The notes under the pieces were generated by a model. It was not told where the DNA came from, made no database searches, and saw nothing but the letters and a program-made list of their open reading frames with translations. Of a DNA stretch of 64,000 nucleotides, positions 12,677 through 23,845 are shown piece after piece (the stretch's first letter is position 1; each line of letters starts with the position of its first letter). Position numbers and translations under genes: made by a program. Source of the stretch: Labia minor (taxonomy: Eukaryota; Arthropoda; Insecta; Dermaptera; Spongiphoridae). Where the stretch lies: NCBI GenBank assembly GCA_963082975.1, contig OY720347.1, forward strand, positions 14,304,225 through 14,368,224, given 5' to 3'.

Positions 12677-14084
12677 AAGTTCATAGGGTTTTTCGTAAAT
12701 AATTAATAGGTAGTTTAGAATTTTGCCAAGTTTTAGGCTTAGCAAGATCTTTCAAAATACTGGCATATTATATAATAACTATTCAATAATATATATGATT
12801 TAATTAATATTGAAAGTCAACATTTTAGCATATTTGATAAGTTGTAATTATTTTAATTAAATGTATTTTACATTTGTAATTCTTATGATAATAAATATTA
12901 ATATGTATATATATTATATGAATAAATATGTTTAACTATTAGTAAAAGAATTCACATTACCCGGGAGGGTGCGTCATGTGATTAATAAAAGGATCGATAC
13001 AAACCTACCCTCTATGTTGAGGGGATGAATGGCGTAGTCCTGCACTTGCTTTCCTTGTGTTAAAACCTTATCTAGTATAATATTAAAATGTGAAGTGTAC
13101 AAGAAAAAAAATATTTCATATATCACCTCTACATTCTTTTACAGTAAGTAAAAAATGGTATAGTCATTTTCAATTTTTTTAAAATAAACTTATTAAAATA
13201 TTTATCGACTATATAACGACCTTATATATTAAATATGACTTTTGACAGATATTTATAAAATAAATATATTTTTCTCTTGAAAGATTGAAATAATTTTTTT
13301 TAACTACTGATTAATATATGTAGTTTAAAGGATATAATAATTTTTTTATTATTAATCTTATTTTTATTTCAATTCTTATAAACTAATTAATTTAATTTAT
13401 ATAAATTTTTCACTTGAAAGTGAAAATATTTAAGACTTGATTATTTCAATTAAATGAAAACATAATTAAAATTCTTAATATTAATTCTTATGCTTAAATC
13501 AAAATACACACTAAAGACATCTATTTAAAATTTAAATGATAAAATATATCTATATATTTCCGAAATCTATATAGGAATCCAGTTATATATATATATGTAT
13601 TTAATTTTAATCGTTTTAAAATTAGAAATTATTTTATAAAATCAGTATCAATCTCACAAATATAAAGGTGCCATGGCCAATCGATAGAGAGGCAATGTTG
13701 CGTGTTTGCTTAGTTTTTAAATCATGATCATAGATCTGTTTATAATTTTATTTCTGTAAACATTTATTGGATTAGATATTTTCTTATGCTCAAATAATAA
13801 TAAAACATTATTAAAACAGATACATACTCAAATAACATCAAAACAAAAAACATTAATATTTCAAAATATTCTTCTGATACATATAAGATAAAAAAAAACA
13901 AAAAAATAGATTTCTTATAATATTTTTTTACTTAATTTTAATAAATATATATATATATCTATTCTATACTTTTGTAATCTTAAATTAAAAATAATTTGAA
14001 ATAAATAAATAAATTAAAAATAGATAACTTGTTAAAAATTTATTAATTCATTTAATTTATTTTCTTTTATAAAAAAATAAGTAA
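12677..14084. other. AT-rich gap with a small GC islet
   Basis: No gene supported. A GC-richer islet at about 12955-13070 (contains GGGAGGGTGCGTCATGTG and CCTACCCTCTATGTTGAGGG) is unique in the window and unassigned. A smaller one at 13665-13740 includes GCCATGGCC. The rest is AT-rich. Confidence 0.35.
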
Positions 14085-14235
14085 AGTTGGTGTTATGAGT
14101 GGAGTGTGTGGCCTGCATGGCAGAGGGGTTGTCGTGGGTGCGGCCAGCCCGGCGCCGGGCAGGCTCCGAGAATCCAACTCCACGTGAATGAGCACGCGCC
14201 GAGCCCTCACTTTGACAGTCCCATGGCCTTCAATC
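14085..14235. other. Isolated GC-rich island of unknown function
   Basis: About 150 bp of GC-rich sequence in an AT-rich desert, with GCCCGGCGCCGGGC (a perfect palindrome) and a CACGTG E-box at about 14182. A plus-strand frame opens at an ATG (about 14096, MSGVCGLHGRGVVVGAAS) and runs 31 codons to a stop. There are no clear splice sites. It could be a promoter or CpG island, an enhancer, or a leader exon of an unseen gene. Confidence 0.35.
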
Positions 14236-14406
14236 ACAATTCCATTGCTTATCTTATAGATTAAATGACATTCTATTTAATAAGTTAACTATAAATAAAT
14301 TAAATTTAAAAAAAAAAATAAATAAACAAAAACAAAATACAATCACCTATAAAAATGAGATAATATATACGTTTGGGACAAAATAATTTTTTTTTTCTTT
14401 TTAAAT

Positions 14407-14685
14407 GTTTATAGCAGCGGTCGGGGAACCGGGGTAAATTACCCCAAATGGGTTAAAAATGAAACTTTTGCGAGTAAAAAGTATACATTTTTAATTTGCT
14501 AATTTTGCAAATTAAATTTTTAGTTATTGTTTTCTTTTCAAATTTATTATGGAGGGCTATAATAGGAAAGATGCTAAAAAGAAGCGATTTCGTTTTTTTT
14601 TCTCTTCACCATAGGGTAATATCAACTTACACAAAAATATTTTGGGGTAATGATTAAAAAAGTTCCCCGACCGCTGGTTTATAGA
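14407..14685. mobile_element. hAT-like MITE with CAGCGGTCGGGGAAC ends and perfect 8-bp TSD
   Basis: The element body is 14415-14677. The left end CAGCGGTCGGGGAAC and right end GTTCCCCGACCGCTG are perfect 15-bp inverted repeats. The 8-bp target duplication GTTTATAG is identical at 14407-14414 and 14678-14685, which is diagnostic of hAT-type insertion. At 263 bp there is no transposase, so it is a non-autonomous copy mobilised in trans. Confidence 0.9.
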
Positions 14686-15181
14686 AACCACCCCAAAATC
14701 TCAATTCTTATATTTGTACATTATAAAGTTTATGGTTAAGGGAAAAATTATTATTTAAGACAGTAAAGTAAAAGTAAATTTATAAATTTTTAACTAATCA
14801 ATCATTAATATTTCAACGTTTCATTTGATAATCTTTTAATTGACAATTAAATGAATATTTAATAAAATTATTAATTTTATTTCCCGTCACTCAAATTATA
14901 ATTCATTTTCAAAAATTTAATAACTCAAGTCATTAGAAGCTCATATGAAAGTACTGGAAGTTGATCTCACTCTCCAGGAAGCAATTTTCCAAAGAGAATG
15001 AGTTGCTCCCTAAATCGCTCCCTCCGGAGAGTAAAAGGGATGTCCATTTAAACTCATTAAAAATTTATACTAAATATTAACTTTTGATTATATTGTAAGA
15101 ACGCTTTTACTAGATTGTAATTTTACCATTTGATTATTAAATAATATTTAAATAATTCATTTTTATTTTTTATAATTTCAG
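14686..15181. other. AT-rich gap with a purine/pyrimidine islet
   Basis: No gene seen. Sequence at about 14935-15045 is GC-richer, with several CTCC/GGAG blocks in both orientations (CTCTCCAGGAAGC ... CTCCCTCCGGAGAG), suggesting a degraded inverted repeat of unknown origin. Confidence 0.3.
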
Positions 15182-15259
15182 ATGGAATTTATGATTACAA
15201 TGAGACGAAAGAAATTTACAGTATTCATAATTTAAATTCCAAGATTTTTACGTTTAAAC
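15182..15259 (+). CDS. Orphan exon-like segment, phase 1 to phase 1
   Basis: Bounded by a strong acceptor (TTTTTATAATTTCAG) and a near-consensus donor (C|GTAAGTATA). Of the three frames only one is open, reading GIYDYNETKEIYSIHNLNSK plus IFTFK, with both ends in phase 1 (78 bp). The other frames stop. It looks like an internal coding exon, but I recognise no family and cannot place its partners; the segments proposed at 27.9-59.5 kb also use phase-1 junctions. A chance open frame of 25 codons in AT-rich sequence with good splice sites is possible. Confidence 0.3.
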
Positions 15260-16144
15260 GTAAGTATAAATAATTTGATTTATTTCTCAAATATAAACTA
15301 TATTTTTATTGGATATTTTATCTTAATATAATTACTTAAATACTCTAACTAAACATATTTATTTATTTTATTTTAAAATGCTAAAAATTATTTGATTAAA
15401 TAAGGTAAAAAATGATTATTCTTTACATTTTAAATAATTATACAATAATTACATTATTTTATAGTTTTCTTTATAATTCATATAGTGTTTTAGTAAATTC
15501 ATTCTCATTCATATTTAAAATTATTTAAAATAAATAAATCAATAAAAACGAATATGAATATTAATAAATTTCTTAATTATTATGTTTATATATTATTTTT
15601 GATAATAATTAATAATATACACAAATAATTCATAGAGATAAATAGTAAAAATTAAATATATTCAATAAATATTTGTCTCTCTTGTATAATTTCAAGGGTT
15701 TTTAGTAAAAGTATTTGTTCAAAATTTCAAAAATAAAACAAAACAATTTCTTATTAAAATAATAATTAAAGAATTTGGAAAAATTTTTACATACAAAGAA
15801 ATGTATTTTTTTATTTTTCTTTATTATTTTTCCTTTTCTTCTAAATTATCATATAGAATTCATCAATGAACGAGATAAGAAAGAGTCCCCTTTAATCGTA
15901 GTGTGGACGATCAATACGCTCTTGAGTGCGTGTTTGCTATAAAGAGCATCCAGGTTCATTCACCATTTGACTCCAGAATTGTCCTTGCATCTGGCTTTAA
16001 TCCAAATTGCTTACACAGGAGCAAAAATACCTATTTATATTAAAACACACTTCTTTAAAGAAATATAACCTTTCTGAATCTGTTTTCCATCTCATATATA
16101 AAATTTACATTCATTTTAGGGTTATATTCAAAGTAAAAAATAAG
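15260..16144. other. AT-rich gap with GC islet at 15855-16020
   Basis: Mostly AT-rich. The islet at about 15855-16020 is of higher complexity, contains TATAAAG (about 15938), and could be a promoter or enhancer. No coding frame with splice signals is supported. Confidence 0.3.
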
Positions 16145-16584
16145 CTGGAGTATCTCCACTCGACTATCTCGCAATTTGAATTGGATTAAATAACATAATA
16201 TATTATATTTAAATTAAATTTAATTAATTATAAATTATAAATAATAAATATTAAACCAGCGCATGTTTGGTTTTTTATTGATGGCACCATGGCACGTGTT
16301 GGCGCGTGTTAAAAAATTAATTCTGGTACTTTCAGCGATTCAATCAAGTTGAAATTCTATATATAGCAGTTTTATACAATTATTAATCATGTGAAAAATT
16401 ATCAAACATATATCTTTATTTTTACGGTCACTTTAGAGGAAAAAAAATCAAAACGTTGTAGGTAATGACCCTCTTCCGGTTGAGCTACATTTCTCAAAAG
16501 TTGATAGAAAACTATGAATTTTGAATAATGCCCATATACCAAATTGCATCATTCTAGCTCAAACCGTTTTTGCGTAATCTTGTC

Positions 16585-16661
<77 letters not shown>

Positions 16662-16791
16662 TCACACACACACACAGACATTTTTCTCAACCTTAGTGAA
16701 AATGATTCAGGAACCTTCAAAACGTATAAAAACATCAAAATCTCAACATCGAAAATTTTCGTGATCGCAATACTATCTCTGGCGAGATAGT
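16145..16791 (+). mobile_element. Family A MITE-like element, full-length copy with CA repeat
   Basis: Starts CTGGAGTATCTCCACTCG, followed by GACTATCTCGC, and ends CTGGCGAGATAGT, giving inverted termini ACTATCTCGC/GCGAGATAGT. Inside, in order: an AT-rich block, a block with GGCACGTGTTGGCGCGTG, the palindrome-like CAGCGATTCAATC, TTTTTACGGTCACTTTAGAGG, CTCAAACCGTTTTTG, a long CA microsatellite, and a conserved end with CCTTCAAAACGTATAAAAAC. It has no coding capacity. Related copies lie at 36.2, 44.9, 55.5 and 62.2 kb. The superfamily is not certain. Confidence 0.75.
16594..16677. repeat. (CA)n microsatellite inside the family A element
   Basis: About 40 CA units, with TA and GA interruptions near the end, at the same internal position where the other family A copies have shorter CA-, GA- or TATG-type tracts. 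It is therefore part of the element rather than an independent locus. Confidence 0.95.
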
Positions 16792-17325
16792 AAAAAATGA
16801 GAAATTAAAATGAAAAAATATTGTTTTTTTATTTACCTCAATGGTCAATTAATTTTTTTCGTTTTTTCACAATTTAGTTATTTGTCCCTTTTTATAAAAA
16901 GGAATTAAAGGAATTAAAGTAATATTTTTATTAGGCTTATTTATATATATTTTTTAAATGGTAATAATATAATTTTAATATAAGAATAATTTAATAATTT
17001 AATATTTAGAAAAATTTGTAAAAATTCATCTTTCTGATCTTGGTAGTTGTGCATAGGGTTTTTTTAATCAAATTTAGTATTAGGGAGTTTTTGAGGTGAA
17101 GAATTGATCTATATAGGTCTCATCTATAAGAAAAATAATTTTAACTAGTTCTTTCTAAATTAAAGTAATTAATCATAGATATCAATAAATATCCAACCAA
17201 AATATCACAATGATTCTAGGAAAACATTATATTTTTATTATTATCTGATTTGTGGCACTGTGGGGGGTAGTAAAATTTCACCCTACTTTTCTTTTTTTTT
17301 CTTTGGACTATTAATATTTTCATTA
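16792..17325. other. AT-rich gap
   Basis: No gene or recognisable repeat end; a few C/G runs near 17250-17300 only. Confidence 0.4.
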
Positions 17326-17329
17326 TGGT

Positions 17330-17750
17330 AATTGTTTACAAAACGGGAAGCTTCAGGGTTTTGGATGAAACTTTACCAGTGGATTCCTTTTTTAATTCCA
17401 AAGAAACTTTTATTATGTAATATTTCCTCGACTTTCTAGTCTATGAGATAAAAATTATTAGAATTTGCATATAAATATCCATTCATATTCCATTTAGTAA
17501 CCATGTTTTATTCATTTGGTCAGCAGAAGGCTCCACTAATTTTTAGGGGTTTTTTCAGTTCGGTTTGGATATATGAAAATTATAAAATATATTAATTAAT
17601 TAAATAATTTTTCGAAATCCAATCCTATAACCGAAAAAAAACGAAAATTAGTGAATAATTAGTGAATTAGTCAATAAAACATTACTTAATGGCTGCACAT
17701 TTCGACGTTCATAACCAGCAAATCTATCAAACTTAAAAAAATTTTATCTC
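17330..17750 (+). mobile_element. Family D element (hAT-like, TTCGGTT palindrome core), 5'-complete copy
   Basis: Begins GGTAATTGTTTACAAAACGG and GCTTCAGGGTTTTGGATG, followed by AGTGGATTCC and ATTCATTTGGTCAGCAG, then a palindromic core from CCACTAATTTTTAGG to ACGAAAATTAGTG. The same blocks appear at 43008-43566 (both ends present) and 52530-52990 (other end present). The right end here is degraded. Confidence 0.65.
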
Positions 17751-20177
17751 GTAAACTAGAAGAGATTAACATAAACATTTAAATAATCTAATTTTTTAAT
17801 TAATATTCATTTAAAATGAAAATTAAAGAATATCTAATTTCAACTAAAACATTTAATAAATATGAGTTAATCTAAAATAATAATTAAAATGGTAACTTCA
17901 ATCATTTATTAAATAATTTAAATTTAATTTAAAATTAAAATACAAATTAATGATGTATTTAAATAATTCTGACAATTTCTTCCATTAATCATTAATCAAT
18001 TAATTTTTTTTTTCATTTTTGAAAATGGATAGGGCCTTCGAACTGGATAAACAGCCGGGAGCTTTACAAGCAATGTTATTAAAAGTTTTATAGTAAACAT
18101 TAATTTCTTTTTCTTTTTATATATATATAATTGATTGATGATTTATAGAAAATTAGAGGTAATAATATCAAAATTATATAAGAATAAAAAAATGGAGGAT
18201 ATTAATAATAATCGATGAAGCCCATTTATTGATAATCCTGGAGACACATACAATTACTTTATTTAAAATATATTTATAATATACTTTAATTTATAATCAT
18301 ACATTTAAAGAAGCACGATTCCTTGATAAAGTAATTGTAATAATTTAACCTAAAAATATTTACGGAAAAGTAGATACTTTTTTAAGTCCATTTCTAATAA
18401 TACTAAAAAATGTAGCAAACAAATATTAATTCTTTTAAGAAATAAATCGAGAAGATTTTGCCAAATCTTTACAAGAGGCGATCAATATCAAACAAAAATA
18501 AGATCGATGATAAAAATATAAAATAGATGAAAATATGCTGAATGAGGTTTAAAAAGGATGAATAGTACAAAACAAGTTTAGATGAAAAGGTACTATTTAA
18601 AAAATATTATTTTTATTTAGAAAATAAGAAAAATACATCAACAAGATTACTATATTTTGTGTAAGTAATAGCAAGAAATCAGTATGAAGAGTACTGCCTT
18701 ACAAAACATCTATTTACCATGGAGAAATCATTTAAAAAAAACATTTGTTTATATAAAAATATTTAGGACTAATTTTCTTCGAATTTTTATTTCTTATATA
18801 AAATTATAATATAATAGGTTATTTATTTAAAGTGAAAAAATTTAAAAAAATCGTTTATTTCTTTTTAATAATTTTAATAATGATTATTTCATTTTAAACT
18901 TTAATAAAATTTCTCTTAATCAATATTTTTAAAATTATTCAAATAATATCCCTTAAATATTTCGATATATAAATAAATTTACTAATCATAAGAACTAAAT
19001 GTAGGAAGAAAAAAATATTCTATTAAAAAAATGTAATTTTGGTTATATTCTTTAGGAGAGAGTTCCTAATATATTGATTCTCTCATCATATATTCAAAGA
19101 CTTGCCAGAATGAGTCATAACTCCAATGCTGGAATAGTCATTTAGATATAATCATAAAGAACAAAACTGTTTAATTTTTCAATTATACACTTTTAATATA
19201 TTATTATATTCATTATAAATATATGTATAATTGTATTTAAAGTTAATTAAATAAAATAAAAATACGCTTTTTTCAGTGAAACTATTTATTTCATATTATT
19301 CAATATTTTCAATAATTTTATTATAAAAATGTGTTCAATAAATTATCCTAAATTTAAATTCAATATCATTCAATATCTTTAAGAAATTATATCATTTTTG
19401 ATAATAACTAAATATTGACTATTAATTCATGTTTTACCAGTAAATATTATTTTTAGTTTTAAAAAATTTTAAACTTTGGAATAAAATGAAATTTTATTGA
19501 AAATTCAATGTGTGAATAAGTGGGAGGGGAGCAAATGTAATATTTTCCCCGGGCGACAAAAAAATCCCCCATTATGCCACTGATACCTGTATAATAATTT
19601 TACAATTTCTTGAAAATAAAATTATAAATTATTAATTTAAAAATAAACAAAACTTTATAAAATCATATTTAATATAAATTATTATTAAATTATTTTAATA
19701 ATTATTAATCATTAAAACTCTAATTTAAAAAACGTATTGTTATGCTCTATATTTACAATGGAAATACAATCTAGGTCGAACGATTTCTTTAATTTGTATT
19801 AATTTACATCTCAGAGAGAAGGAAAATAAACGATAACTAAATAAAAACTAAAAGTCAACTCTAAAGTGACAGGGTTTTATTTTGGGTTTCAAGTCTCCTG
19901 CTGAGTTTTCCCCTACTCCATTTTAGAAAAAGATGGATGACTAAAAACAAAACAAAATCTAAAATAAAAATAGCCTTCGCTTCACCAAACAGAGAATTTA
20001 AAAGAATACATATCCCTTTGAAAAAGCTTATTTATTTTTATTTATGATTATTTTTTTTAATTCTATTTTTTGAATTGTACAAATTCTATCTTAAAATTAA
20101 TTTGAATATATACTCTCTCTCTCTCTCTTTCATCTTAAATATGCCTCTAAACTCTAAATAACATCATACTCTATTGA
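17751..20177. other. AT-rich gap with weak coding-like scraps
   Basis: No firm gene. It holds a 22-codon ORF at 18025-18093 (listed separately), an exon-like terminal frame at 19056-19145 behind a good acceptor (ATATTCTTTAG) reading 29 codons in phase 0, and at about 19515-19588 a fragment ending ATGCCACTG that resembles an end of the CAGTGGCG MITE family. A short CT tract lies at 20112-20130. Confidence 0.35.
18025..18093 (+). CDS. Possible small ORF of 22 codons, or exon scrap
   Basis: ATG at 18025 after a T-rich stretch opens MDRAFELDKQPGALQAMLL and ends KVL-stop (TAG then TAA). Composition is richer in G/C than the neighbourhood, and the 11-mer GGCCTTCGAAC recurs near 53253. No family is recognised and there is no other support; chance is likely. 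Confidence 0.12.
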   Translation: MDRAFELDKQPGALQAMLLKVL

Positions 20178-20178
20178 A

Positions 20179-20217
<39 letters not shown>
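20178..20217. repeat. (TA)n microsatellite
   Basis: Uninterrupted TA tract of about 30 bp after ATATATACATA, directly before family B repeat sequence. Confidence 0.9.
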
Positions 20218-20219
<2 letters not shown>

Positions 20220-20258
20220 TGGAACTACTATTTTTCTAATTCATAAATACTATTGATT

Positions 20259-21085
20259 TAAAAAATAGTACCGGGACCCCGAGCCTCGGCTCGGTACTTA
20301 AGTTAAAAAAAATGATTCATTATTATTGGGTTTGGCTGGTAATATTAATACCTGGGATACCGAGCTGTCGCTCGAAAAAATGTTTAGACATTATTATAGA
20401 CATTTTCATTCTGTAAATTAAATAATTTTATTTCATTTAAATAAATATCTATTTTTAAATAATTTTTCTCTCTACATTATTTATCTAATTCTGACAATAT
20501 ATTAAGATCACACCGGGACCCCGAGCCTCGGCTAGGTAATTAAGTTAAAAAAAAATAATTCATTATTATATTGGGTTTGGCTGGTAATATTAATACTTGG
20601 GACACCGAGCTGATATACAATTCTTTAATTATTTATTACAATTATTAAATGTTGCATCATTGCATGGAACTTGGGGTCCTCAATAATACATAAATATGTA
20701 TTATTAGATATGTTTCTAAGTGCATGAATATTTTTTTTTTATTGGAAGAATGATAAATATATATCGTAATTTATAATTATAAAATATTATTAAAATATAT
20801 ATTTTTAATTTTATTTCGAAATTAAATAAAAAATTTTAAAATATTTTAAATATAAAAAAAATATTAATTGAAGTAAAATTGATGACGTCACACCCATATA
20901 TAATTTTCAATTAAGAAATTAATAATGAAGCTGTAAGTTTCAAGAGATGTGATCAATAAAACTCAATTTTTCTTTATAGATACTATATCTAGTGTAAATT
21001 TGAAAAAAATCGTTAGAGCGGTTTTTGAGAACCAATGGTTATATATATATACAAATATATATACAATTTTAGCTAGCATAATAAG
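20259..21085. mobile_element. Family B repeats with CCGAG/CTCGG hairpins
   Basis: Two tandem-like units (20270-20400 and 20513-20625) share CCGAGCCTCGGCTCGG or a near copy, GGGTTTGGCTGGTAATATTA, and CCTGGGATACCGAGC. A further block at 20900-21085 has GATCAATAAAACTC, ATCGTTAGAGCGG and the tail ATTTTAGCTAGCATAATAAG. The same pieces recur at 24.5-25.3 and 60.5-61.3 kb. The tail sequence (an AAAATCGTT-GAGCGGTTT motif ending in TA repeats) is of the kind seen at 3' ends of insect non-LTR elements or their derivatives; the class is not certain. Confidence 0.55.
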
Positions 21086-21516
21086 ATAAGATACCTACAT
21101 TTTAACCACAGACCATAAACCATTTTAACTTATGACTTTCATTAGAAATAGTTACTTCTTTTTGACAAGTTTAATATTTTGATAAATGATTGCCCATCTT
21201 CAAATATGACACCATATAAATATGGTATATATATATATATATATATGTTTATTAGTCTATAAATATTGAGAAAATAAAAAGTCGTTTTAATATTTTACAA
21301 TTTAAAAAAAATTATATTTCAAAGTGATTTAAGAATTAATTATCTAAAATTAAAATTAATAGTTAATAATATTTTAATGAAGAAAAATTTCTCAATTTAA
21401 TTAGAAAATTTTGTATTGTCAACTTCCTCTCACACTAAGGTATTCTAATGTATTAACTACTGCCCATTTTAATATAAATAAATTACTATATTTTAAGAAG
21501 AAAATAATTAAACATA

Positions 21517-22521
21517 AGGTAAATGTACCAGTGGTGGACCACTGTACCAGTAATGGACCATTTGATAGATTTTTGATAAAAATAAGCTTTTTAATTTCAA
21601 ATTAAACTCGAGATATCGATAAATATCAAGAAGAGCCTCTTCCGGATTGCTTAACAATGAAACAGAGATCAATCGCTGCATTTATATTATAATTATGAAT
21701 TTTTTAAAACTCGAGGTAAGCGTTCTTGCATTTTAAGGTTAGTTTCTTATGCAAAACGTTAAGGATATGCTTCACTTTATTACCGACCGACGATATTAAG
21801 GGAGGTATTGTTTTCAATATATTATGTTTTATTTAATAATAATTTCAATCCAATAATTCAATTTAATAGTTGATACTACAAATTTTATTAATCAATTTGA
21901 AATATTTAATTTATGTGATGATTAAATATTAAGGGGGTGGTCATTTACTGAAACAATATCTCATTTTTTTCAGAAGTGAACCGGGGTGGCTCATTACTAA
22001 AAAATACAATTAAAATTTTTTTTAATTAAAATCTTTTTTATTAAAATAAATGTGATGTATACAAATTTTTTTTGTTTTAAATGTCTAGAACAATTTTATT
22101 CAGTAGTGGACCACTTGGCCAAATACTGAGACAACCCATGGTCATTCACTAAATCTTTACAAATTAAATTATATTTTCATCAGATTCCTTTAGATATCTA
22201 AATTTTATGCTGATAATAAATTGTGTAAATAGGTTAATACCCAATTTATAAACATTATTAAATGATCTTTCTTGTTTAAAAACCGCGCGTTTAAATGGAT
22301 AAGAATTGTAAAACATTAATATAAAAATACGTTTTGGAAAAAGTTAAAAAAAAATATTTAAATATACATTAATCGAATGTTTGTGTTGTAGTGATAATTA
22401 AAAATAGTTGTACAATATGTGTTAGCACTTGTTTTGCTGTTATTCTCACTTTTTTTACAGAATAATAGTGTTTTTTAATGAAAATTTCTCTTAACATGGC
22501 CTACCACTGGTACGTTTACCT
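21517..22521. mobile_element. 1-kb TIR element, AGGTAAATGTACCAGTGG ends
   Basis: The left end AGGTAAATGTACCAGTGGTG and right end ACCACTGGTACGTTTACCT are inverted repeats (about 21 of 24 bases match). Subterminal copies of AGTGGACCAC occur at both sides (21533-21560 and 22104-22115). No transposase frame is seen, so this is a non-autonomous DNA transposon of about 1005 bp. A motif TTACCGACCGACGA at 21781 is shared with other repeats near 50.8 and 53.0 kb and may be a nested end. Flanks read ATA on both sides, too short to prove a target duplication. Confidence 0.65.
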
Positions 22522-22884
22522 ATATATGAAATATTATTAGTGTTAAAGAAATGATTTTATTTTTTGTTTATTCATAAGCTTCAATCTTTTATTTCTTTTA
22601 TATTTATTATTTTAATATACATATTTTTTGTTATAAAATATTTTTTTGTCTTTTAGAACGACTTAATTAGCATAGAGTGTACATTCATAATTTATTTGAT
22701 TACATTTCATTCGATTAAAAATTCAAATTTGTTGTTTATCTTTTATATTCTTATTAAAATATATATGTTAATCTGTATTCTTTTTTTTTACTTCTATTAA
22801 AATTGAAATTAAAATGATATTTAAATGAAATTATATTTTTGTTCAATTATGTTTAAAAAGTGTCAAAGTAATTTAATTAATAAA
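22522..22884. other. AT-rich gap
   Basis: No gene, repeat end or regulatory pattern seen. Confidence 0.4.
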
Positions 22885-23185
22885 ATTAGTAAGTTAGATT
22901 TCTATTTGGTTGCCGGATATGCTTGATACATTGGTTATGCAAAGAGGTTTGAGCTCCAGCCATATTTGTTGTTGATAAGCCCACCTTGTGAATGGATTCA
23001 TTTTTGTATGCACCTCCACAAGGAGATTTAATAAAACGGCCACGTGCATGGAAATCTCCAATCCTTTTTTTTTCAGGCGCTATTTTTAGTGCCAACGAGC
23101 TCGAGAAGTTCTCTACAGATGTTCACTTCCAAATAGCCCTTCTGTTGATATTTACATCTCACCAAACAACCCAGTTTGTTTATAT
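22885..23185. other. Complex, GC-enriched islet; possible enhancer or exon
   Basis: About 300 bp of non-repetitive, balanced sequence between AT-rich flanks, with TTATGCAAAG (octamer-like), CCACGTGCATGG and GAGCTCGAG. On the plus strand an acceptor-like CTTTTTTTTTCAG (ending about 23077) leads into an open phase-1 frame reading ANELEKFSTDVHFQIALLL. No good donor was found. Overlapping frames are open on both strands, so coding direction cannot be decided. Confidence 0.3.
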
Positions 23186-23628
23186 TCTAATCCAAAACAT
23201 AAAAACATAGGCTTAAAATATAGCAAATCTTTGTATATTAATTTATAATATAATAATATATAATAATATTAAATTTTTTAAACGATTATTTGTAAAAAAA
23301 AATCAAATAAAAATGAACTAATAGATAATAATAATAATAAATTTAAATAAATTGATTTAATAAAAAAAAATAAGCTATCATTTTATTTTTATTATTTTAA
23401 AACAATTGTGAATATACAATAATTACATTGATATCATTTCTTACTATTAAAATAAACCTTGTCCTCATTTTATCACAATTGAAATCAATAAATTATAAGT
23501 ATTATATATATTTTTTTTTTAATTCAATGTTATCAATGGTCAAAAAATTAATATTATATATGATTAATAATTAAATAAAAATATATATAATATCCAAGTT
23601 ATTTTATGTATTACACTATAGTACACAG

Positions 23629-23662
<34 letters not shown>

Positions 23663-23677
23663 ATAGTAATTTGAAAA
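23186..23677. other. AT-rich gap, TA tract at 23634-23662
   Basis: No gene seen; a TA microsatellite lies just upstream of the possible initiator described next. Confidence 0.4.
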
Positions 23678-23703
23678 GTCCTTCAGTCCCACTCTCTGCG
23701 CTT
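23678..23703 (+). promoter_or_regulatory. Possible transcription start and short leader exon
   Basis: TTCAGTCCCACTCTCTGCGC is followed by a consensus donor (TT|GTAAGTAATT). TCAGTC is the arthropod initiator consensus, and a TA-rich stretch lies 15-45 bp upstream. This would be a very short noncoding first exon, perhaps of the gene proposed at 27.9 kb. It rests on motif matches only. Confidence 0.22.
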
Positions 23704-23845
23704 GTAAGTAATTATTCACTTTCATTATACTAAATTCTATAGAAATTACATTTTATTCTGTAAAAAATTAAAAAGATTATTGGAGTGTTTTAGAAAATTT
23801 GAATAAATATGTTTTATAAAAATTTCATAACACCATATGAAGGAT

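Noticed and set aside
16570..16764. Plus ORF with a Thr-His repeat
   Set aside because: The repeat is the translated (CA)n tract of the family A element; the same holds for the ORF at 55861-56088.
22886..23210. Overlapping 69- and 72-codon ORFs on both strands
   Set aside because: Neither has a family signature. The plus frame passes through a poly-T tract that is more like an acceptor. Kept only as an unassigned islet.
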